From contig CM065299.1 of NCBI GenBank assembly GCA_032871835.1, positions 1,364,001-1,428,000 of the forward strand: a stretch of DNA of 64,000 bases, read 5' to 3'. The DNA is from Dipteronia dyeriana (lineage: Eukaryota; Streptophyta; Magnoliopsida; Sapindales; Sapindaceae). Position numbers and translations under genes: made by a program. Below the pieces are notes generated by a model, which ran no database searches, was not told the DNA's origin, and was given only the letters and a program-made list of their open reading frames with translations. Positions 56,960 to 64,000 of this stretch are shown in pieces. Positions within the stretch are counted from its first letter, which is position 1; each line of letters opens with the position of its first letter.

Positions 56960-58370
56960 ACTTATTTAAAGTGTTTTTGTCATATTAACAACTCTAATCC
57001 CTTATTTTTTCAAAATACATTACTTTAATCTATTTTAATTAAATTAATAACCGTCAACAATAACTAAATGTACAAAAGGTCAATTTTGCATCTATTTTTT
57101 TTTTTTGTTATTACATTTTAATTTTCTGAAATTTCTTTCAATTACTTTTTATATTTTTGTATTAAATTATAATCAAATTAAGTTAAAAAAAAATATTTTC
57201 TTAAAAAAAAAGGATTTTTTATAATGAGCAGAATATTAATTTAAATATCAACAATTAAGAATAGAGATATTAAGAAACATATATTTTTTTTCTTTTTTGA
57301 GATACAATGGATCTCCAATCGATTATGATCTAGAAATTTACGGTTCTCCATCGTTTCAACAAGACTAATCTCAACACTAAGATGTAACAAGTTCTTCAAC
57401 AAGACTAATTTCAACAAAATATAGTAACAAAAGTTTCCAGATTTTTGTAGGTTCTTTCTTCAACCCAGAAGCAACAAGTTGTTCAACACTAAGATGCAAT
57501 CAAGATTAGCAACCATTGCGACTAAATTTTTGTGGGTTCTTTCTTCAACACAGAAGCAACAAAATGTGACAATCAAGATTTTTTTTCACAAGATTAAATT
57601 ATGATCATTAGAGAATAAAAAAATTGATGTCAAAGTATTCTTAAAAAAGTGAAAATCCAAATACAGTTAAAAGTACCAACCACAAAACCAAAAAATAAAA
57701 TAAAATTGTTCAGGGTTTACAAACCAAGATCATCATCTTCACTCACAAACCCTTCATCAATTCTCCACTCCAACCCCGAAACACAAAATCTAATTACTGG
57801 AAATTGGATTTGGGGAGGCTTCGAGATTTGCAATTTTGGATTTGGGGTTTACACAGAAGAAGAATATTGGTCAAGTGTTGAGGTTGGATCTGCTCAAACT
57901 GGTTTTTGTTGTTTTGTGAGTTTTTTATTTTTTTTATTTATTTATTTTTTATGCTTGGATCAGTGGAGATGGATGGCTGAGAAGTTGTTGATGATGATTG
58001 AAGAAGAAGAAGATAGAGATCTAATTTTTTCTTTAATCGATGATATTGACGGTTTCGTGTTTCATCAATAATAGAAATTTATCTTTTCAATATTTACTTT
58101 AATTAATTTGATTATAATTTAATATTAAAATATAAAAAGTAATTGAAAGAAATTTGGGTCATTAAAATGCAGGAACAAAAAAACTTTTTGGGGTAAATTT
58201 GATATTTTATACATTTAGCTCAAATATTTACTTTAATTAATTTGATTATAATTTAATATTAAAATATAAAAAGTATTTAAAAGAAATTTGGGTTATTAAA
58301 ATACAAGAAAATGAAGTGATTAGAGTTGTTAATATGATAATGACATTTAAATAAGTTGACCACCTAACAA
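56960..58370. mobile_element. Element with long inverted ends, Mutator-like
   Basis: ACTTATTTAAAGTG and CATATTAACAACTCTAATC near 56965-57000 recur inverted at 58330-58365, and TTTCAATTACTTTTTATAT near 57130 recurs inverted at 58130-58160. The right end has an internal direct duplication (58089-58170 and 58222-58300). Long inverted ends fit a Mutator-like element. I could not define a target duplication. Internal 57230-58080 has a CT-rich, gene-like part and a GTG-started frame that I do not call a gene. Confidence 0.5.
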
Positions 58371-58564
58371 ATTAAATTATATATTATTGAGCTTTTTATT
58401 ACTTTTTCCAAATTTCTTCTTTCCAAAATGATATTTAACTAATTGTAATTATTCATTATTTTATCATTATATATGTAATTTTTCCACAGAAAGATACATT
58501 CTATAAATAATAAGAATTGTTTGGATGTTCAAATTTAAAATTCATTATTTCCTATTTTTGTTTT

Positions 58565-59060
58565 TCAATTAATTTGTTTTTAAAAAAAGGTGAACAAGTG
58601 TATTTAATTCGGCTTGAAATTTCAAAAATGTGGATTAGAAAATGTTGTTAGGCTCTTTAATTCATCTCATTGATGAGATGGGCCAATCATATCTACATTC
58701 TAGATAACAATGTGACAGAGAGCAATAATATTGGATCATATATTATTGACATATCACTTTATATTGAGGTCATATTTACATTGAAAAAAAAATGACATAT
58801 CAATTGCATGGGACCATTGTTAAATCGTCAAAAACACGTTCTTATGTCACAAGTGGAAGGATATTTTTGTCTATCGAAATCCGGCCTTGACTCTTGTAGC
58901 ATTAGACCATTTATGGGCTCTTTTATATAACCAAACTCCATAATTGTATTTGGTTTCGGTTTGACAAAATTTACATCACTAATTAATGATAGGGTTTTAT
59001 TAACCCATTTTGAAGGATCAAGTTATCATATAACCCATTTTTAAAATTTTTGCAAAAGTA
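58565..59060 (+). repeat. Module M copy 5 and empty site of the 2.28-kb insertion
   Basis: Module copy followed by TCCATAATTG and then TTTACATCACTAATTAATG (58971-58989), which joins the two flanks of the 2.28-kb insertion without the insertion. Sequence continues as in 4430-4540. Confidence 0.7.
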
Positions 59061-60080
59061 TAGGGATGACAAAATTACCCACGGGGACGGGGACGGGGCC
59101 TCGCGGGGATCCGCACTTTTAGGGTGGGGACGGATTTCAATTTAGTGGAGATGGGGCGGGGATGGGGATGGGGATAGATAGTCTAACCCGTAATGGGTAT
59201 GGAGCGGAGATGAGTTTTATACTCATCACCCCGTCCCGCTTAAAATAACATTTAGTTAAACTACGTAATTTCAAAGAAAATAAATATATATAAAAAAGGA
59301 AATATATATAAACATATTAACCCTAACTTTACATCTATTTGCCGTTATTTAACATAAAGTGACAATACAAAATACAATAAAAAACCCTAGCTGTTAACAG
59401 AAAACTCTAAGTCTTTATTCCACAAACAACTCAAAGTTCACCATTCAAGCTTCAACCTCAAATACAGTAAGTTTTTTATCTTATGATTAGCTTCATGTTC
59501 TTCTACTGCAATTGAGTGTTCCACATGTCTTGAAGAACCAGATTTTAATGAGGTAAAATAAATCATGCATATTAAATCAAATTAAGTTATTAATATTCAA
59601 ATCAGATTGAATACAATTTTTTTTGTTGGTTCGGAATGTTGCAGAAACCATGTGAGTGGGTGTCAACATCTTGAGGAGATGCCAGATGAAGTTGATATTA
59701 CGAAGAGAAAAATAGATGCAACTATTAGATGATAACGTTACGATTTTCAAACATTTTGACTTCATATTTTATGTTTATGTTTGAGAATGATAGAATTTAC
59801 TTGTGAGAATGATGTTTACGAAATATTTGTTTAATAGTTTCATCGATTTATTTACTACTGTATATATTTTATCATATTCAATGGTTATATATTTGTAATT
59901 TTAATAAATAAAAAATTTATAAATGGGGTAAATAGGTGGGGATAGGGAAAACACTCCCAGTTGTAACCCGTCCCGCCCTAACCTGCTCAATCTAAGGTGA
60001 GGTTTATAAGGGGATGGGTTTTCAAAAAATAAATGGGGTGGGGTGGGGTGGGGAAGGTCACCCCATTTATTAAGAGAGAA
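59061..60080. mobile_element. G-rich-ended element, possibly hAT-like
   Basis: Begins TAGGGATGACAAAATTACCC followed by GGGGACGGGGAC repeats and ends near GGGGTGGGGTGGGG...GGTCACCCCA. Such ends are common in plant hAT-like repeats, but no matching 8-bp duplication was found and ends are uncertain. No gene. Confidence 0.35.
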
Positions 60081-60083
60081 CAA

Positions 60084-60235
60084 GAGAAATAGATACAACT
60101 ATTAGATAATAACGTTACGATTTTCGAACATTTTGACTTCATATTTTATAAAATAAAATAAAAATTGAAAAACTGAAAAAAAAAAATTATGGATTAAATA
60201 GACCTTTTTTGAAAAAAAAATCAAAAAAGAAAATC
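60084..60235. repeat. 65-bp direct repeat partner of 59707-59772
   Basis: GATAACGTTACGATTTTC and CATTTTGACTTCATATTTTAT occur at both places, 377 bp apart. Confidence 0.8.
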
Positions 60236-60830
60236 AGGGAGGTCTCCATCTCAATGGATTTCCATCTTCCCCCGCCGTGAAGGAATCAACAGGCAGGAGC
60301 AACCCGAATATCTTTCATCAAATTTGAATTCCAATTTCGAGGTCAGTTCGACCCTTGAAACCGTAGCTACAAACACTCTAAACAATGTATGGAGCAACAT
60401 TGAAGAAGGCACCCTTCGACAGCACTTAACATAACCTCTCACAAACTCAACCCAACTCAAACCCCTTTTTGAGACACAAAAAAACAGGTCAACAATGGCC
60501 GGACCCACATGATCCAACAATCTAGGAAATGAATCAGCTTTCACGGGTGCTTCTTGGATTAGGTTCAAACTAATGAAACATGTACAGATTGGAGAGGAAG
60601 TGCATTTGCTTGAGGATCGACGAGCTTTGAAAAAGCATATTTGAAAAAGAATATTGAAGAGTGGAAGATGGAGATCCATGGATCCCCGTAGAGATCCAAT
60701 CTCCACGTCTTTTTTTTTTTCTTTTTTTCCGTATTTTTTAATAAAAGAATCGTTTTAATCTCCACCATGGTAGAGATCCATTTAATAAAAAAAAATCCTA
60801 TTTTTGTTGACCAATTTTGACTAGCGTAGA
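60236..60830 (+). repeat. Block A start, copy 3
   Basis: Matches 37265-37990 and 1-450 in order and orientation. It stops matching near 60800. Confidence 0.8.
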
Positions 60831-60896
60831 GAGTATGAGTTTCAATTTTAATAAAGTTATTTATAGGTGTAAGAGGATAAATCTCTAGGAGGTTTA

Positions 60897-61581
60897 TGCC
60901 CAGTTTGATATTGTTGTGATGTGGAAAAAAGTGTTTTTAGAATTGCTGAGTATTTGGTAAACTGATTTTCAAAAGTGTTGTGAGAACTAAAAGCAATTTC
61001 AATGTATTTAGTAAAAGTGTTGTGAGTATGTAACATTACTAAAAGGATATAGACATCTAAATGGTGCTAATGTGTTATACTTTATATTTTTATTGTTTAT
61101 TTGTGTTTAGTGTTAAGTGTTATATAATTATGGTACTTTATTGAATTAATTAGCTCCATTTTTTATTCTACTTTATTGAATTAATTAGTCTCATTTCTTT
61201 ATTTTTTTTTTATTCTACTTTATTTTTTTATTTCTTTTTTTATTCTACTTTATTGAATTAATTAGCCCAATTTTTTTGTATAGTTATGACAACAATTTTT
61301 TTATGCAACAGTGTAAGTCCAATTTTTTTTTAATAATTTTCATTAAAGTCAAGGATAAAGTTGGAAAGTTGATAAATTTTTATTTAATATCATTGTATCG
61401 CGTTTTCTAAAAGCAGAAGTCAAAATCCAAAAGTATGTATTGGCAGCTTCTTAAAAACTCAGTTAGGAGAAGCTAAAAGTGACAAAAAGCACTTCCCCAC
61501 GATTTTATCAAACACTCTGTCTTTGATCCGGAATCACTTTTGATCCCAAAAACAACCGAAAAAACAATATCAAACTGGGTC
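60897..61581. mobile_element. PIF/Harbinger-type MITE, 685 bp
   Basis: Ends TGCCCAGTTTGATATTG and CAATATCAAACTGGGTC with TTA on each side (60894-60896, 61582-61584). Related to 48913-49627 in inverse orientation. Confidence 0.7.
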
Positions 61582-61589
61582 TTAGTGTC

Positions 61590-61880
61590 TTGCTCATTTT
61601 CAAAATTACTCATCATAGGACGGTCAGTACAGTGGGCGACTTTGCTTACGCAAACCCCTAACCTTAGTAAAAGTCTCCTAAATCACTAACCTATCTCAAA
61701 TTCTCCAATTCAAAATTCTCTATCAAATCTCTATCTCAATAAATCCTAAATTGAAATCCCTAACCTCTAAAACACTATCCTTACTCAAGCAGTCAATATT
61801 GATGTCCCCACAAGTTCAACACAAACATGAACTTAGCGACATTGAGTTCACAATATCCATTAAAGTTCTATTTTTAATTA
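61590..61880. repeat. PPR upstream flank, copy 3
   Basis: Matches 4590-4697 and the reverse of 50270-50560 (CTCCTAAATC, CTAACCTATCTCAA, TTCTCCAATTC). No PPR coding sequence follows. Confidence 0.7.
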
Positions 61881-61889
61881 ACATTTTTT

Positions 61890-62190
61890 TTTAAATAAAG
61901 CATTGAAACAACAATAGTACGATATTAGTAAGGATTTGTAAATTTGATTAATAAAAATAGAAAAATCATTACAAGTGTCGAATTACATGCACATAGTAAT
62001 AAATTAAATTACATTTTTCCAAGACAAATACTAAATTAATCATGATGTATAATACATGAATCAGATGGAATTTACTCTTTATCAAGCTATCTTTAGATCA
62101 TCTAATCGTGTTGTGTGCGAAAATGTTAAGTCTAGTACTTGTGATAATTAGTACATCAATTCAGAAAATTTCTAAGAATATTAGTTAAAG
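61890..62190. repeat. RLP upstream flank footprint, copy 3
   Basis: AATACTAAATTAATCATGATG and flanking strings match 56400-56870. No RLP is next to it. Confidence 0.6.
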
Positions 62191-62217
62191 AAAAAAAATA
62201 TTAATCATTTTGACAAT

Positions 62218-62530
62218 TACATGCATTTAATTCTGTTTGAAATTTCAAACTTGAAATGTGGGTTAGAAAATGTTGTTTGGCTCTTTAATTCTGCTCTTAG
62301 ATATGAGTGATGGGGCAATCATATCCACATTCCAAACAACAATATGAAAGAGAGCAAAATAATGGAACATATATAGACATTTGAGGTCATATTTACATTG
62401 GAAAATGAATGACATATCAATATCATATTAGATATAATCAATATCAATGTCACAGATTAGTGGAAGGATATTTTTGTCTATTGGAGTCCAGCCCTCGGCT
62501 CTTGTGGCTTTGGACCATTTATGGGATGGG
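62218..62530 (+). repeat. Module M copy 6
   Basis: CATTTAATTCTGTTTGAAATT to GGACCATTTATGGG; sixth module copy. Confidence 0.7.
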
Positions 62531-62965
62531 CTCGAAAAATAAATGACACTATTTAAGAGGAGTGTTGTGTAAATATCACCAGTTTAGTAATGTATGTTTA
62601 AAAGGTACCATTTAACGTAAAGAGACGAGAATACCCCAATAAAATTGAAAAAGAGAGAAAGTTATCGTTTTGTTAGTCTGAGAAAAGCAAGAGTGAGAAA
62701 GAAACCGACGACAACGAAATCGACGCAAGGAAATCGACGGCTAATTGACCGGAACGGGAATACAGTAGATTTCGCAGTGATTGACAGAGGCAAGTTCAGT
62801 TTGTTTTATTTATCGATTTGTTGTTGATAACTTATCATTGCACTTTAGACTTGTTTTGTTGATTAAAATTGTAGATTAGGGTTGACAATGGTTGTGGTTT
62901 AGGTTTGGGTATGAAATGAGGTTGAATATGTGATGAGGAAGATGAAATTCTAGTATCTAGGATTG
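62531..62965. other. Unassigned sequence before the minisatellite
   Basis: Purine-rich leader-like sequence with a short ATG-less frame (62645-62827). It could be the 5' part of a gene or transposon outside the window, but nothing supports a call. Confidence 0.3.
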
Positions 62966-62969
62966 TTTT

Positions 62970-64000
62970 AAAAAAAAATCGAGAATATTTCAAGCGAAAT
63001 CGAGGAAACTTTTTATAAAGATTCGAGGAAATTTATCATACGATCGAGATTATTTCTCAAAGGATCGAGAACATTTTCAATGCATCGAGAATATTTTTAA
63101 AGGATCAAGAAATTGTTTGAAACGATCAAGAATATTTTTCTAACGATCGAGAATGTTTTTCAAAGGGTCGAGATTTTGTCAATGATCAAGAAGATTTTTT
63201 AAAGAATCGAGAGGTTTTTCAAAGGATCGAGATTATTTTTAAAGGATCAAGAATTTTTTTAAACGATCGAAAATATTTTTCTAACGATCGAGAATGTTTT
63301 TCAAAGGGTCGAGAGTTTTTAAAATGATCGAAAGATTTTTTAAAGAATCGAGAAGATTTTTCAAAGAATCGAGAAGATTTTTCAAAGAATCGAGAAGATT
63401 TTTCAAAGAATCGAGAGGTTTTTCAAAGGATCGAGACTATTTTCAAATGATCGAGACTATTTTCAAAGGATCGAGAATTTTTTTAAATGATCGAGAATAT
63501 TTTTCTAACGATCGAGAATGTTTTTCAAAGGGTCCAGATTTTTTAAAATAATCGAGAAGATTTTTCAAAGAATCGAGAGGTTTTTCAAAGGATCGAGAAT
63601 ATTTTCAAACGATTGAGAATATTTTTCTAACGATCAAGAATGTTTTTCAAAGGGTCGAGATTTTTTAAAATGATTGAGAATATTTTTCTAAGAATCGAGA
63701 GGTTTTTCAAAGGATCGAGACTATTTTCAAAGGATCAAGAATTTTTTCAAACGATCGAGAATATTTGTCTAATAATCGAGAATGTTTTTCAAAGGATCAA
63801 GATTTTTTAAAATGATCGAGAAGATTTTTCAATGAATCGAGAGGTTATTCAAAGGATCGAGACTATTTTCAAAGGATCGAGGGGTTTTTCAAATGATCGA
63901 GACTATTTCCAAAGGATCGAGAACTTTTTCAAAGGATAGAGAACTTTTTCAAAGGATCGAGAATATTTTCTAAGTATTGAGAATTTGTTTCAAACGATCG
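62970..64000. repeat. ~20-22-bp minisatellite, truncated by window end
   Basis: Over 1 kb of diverged units of the type GAATCGAGAAGATTTTTCAAA. Exact 21-bp periodicity occurs at 63340-63420 and gives a frame with a seven-residue repeat (KESRRFF). A longer-range order of about 120-225 bp is visible from the CTAACGATCGAGAATG string at ~63140, 63281, 63505, 63627 and 63767. Confidence 0.9.

Noticed and set aside
57649..58071. 140-residue frame
   Set aside because: It begins with GTG and contains a low-complexity Phe-rich middle. No family is recognised; at most it is a captured fragment.
63294..63551. Repeat protein gene in the minisatellite
   Set aside because: The open frame is a consequence of local 21-bp units; surrounding units break it.
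62970..64000. CRISPR array
   Set aside because: Repeats are contiguous and diverged without unique spacers, and the genome is eukaryotic. This is a minisatellite.

Overview
The window is nuclear DNA of a flowering plant, most likely a eudicot. The evidence is AT-rich intergenic sequence, short GT-AG introns, a P-class pentatricopeptide (PPR) gene, a SAWADEE-domain gene, a plastid-type indole-3-glycerol-phosphate synthase (IGPS) relic, Cf/Ve-type leucine-rich-repeat receptor-like protein (RLP) genes, a Tat-lineage Ty3/gypsy retrotransposon and a plant L1-type LINE. The species cannot be named from the sequence.

The window is mostly a decayed tandem segmental duplication. A unit of the form [block A: two ~300-bp modules - 2.28-kb insertion - PPR gene - SAWADEE gene] followed by [RLP gene on the minus strand] is present as copy 1 (1-~22600, then an RLP 3'-flank scrap at ~23505-23695), copy 2 (37567-~50945, then RLP2 at 52.4-56.3 kb), and a deleted copy 3 (58565-62530: module, A-block start, PPR upstream flank, RLP upstream flank, module). 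RLP1 (33.3-36.9 kb) lies between copies 1 and 2. Copy 2 carries an inversion of ~9 kb (41.77-50.83 kb) that turned the PPR and SAWADEE genes round and cut the last SAWADEE exon in two.

Gene content: the SAWADEE gene is intact in copy 1 (six exons, 426 aa) and broken in copy 2. The PPR gene is truncated in copy 1 and nearly complete in copy 2 with one frameshift. RLP1 is open over four exons (1045 aa); RLP2 is a pseudogene. Between 24.8 and 31.6 kb lies an IGPS pseudogene split by a minus-strand LINE that contains a 45-base poly(C) run.

Mobile elements insert into defined places, and the paralogous copies often preserve the empty site. A PIF/Harbinger-type element (6793-19776, TTA target duplication) is split by a 12-kb Tat-type LTR retrotransposon (7386-19377, TATAA duplication). 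A 1.28-kb hAT-type element (44494-45777, 8-bp duplication), a 165-bp Mutator-type MITE (39432-39596, 9-bp duplication) and two PIF-type MITEs (48913-49627, 60897-61581) are also present. The LTR element carries, antisense to gag-pol, a multi-exon gene whose two introns keep frame; this is the least ordinary coding object in the window. The right end (62.97-64 kb) is a minisatellite that runs off the window.
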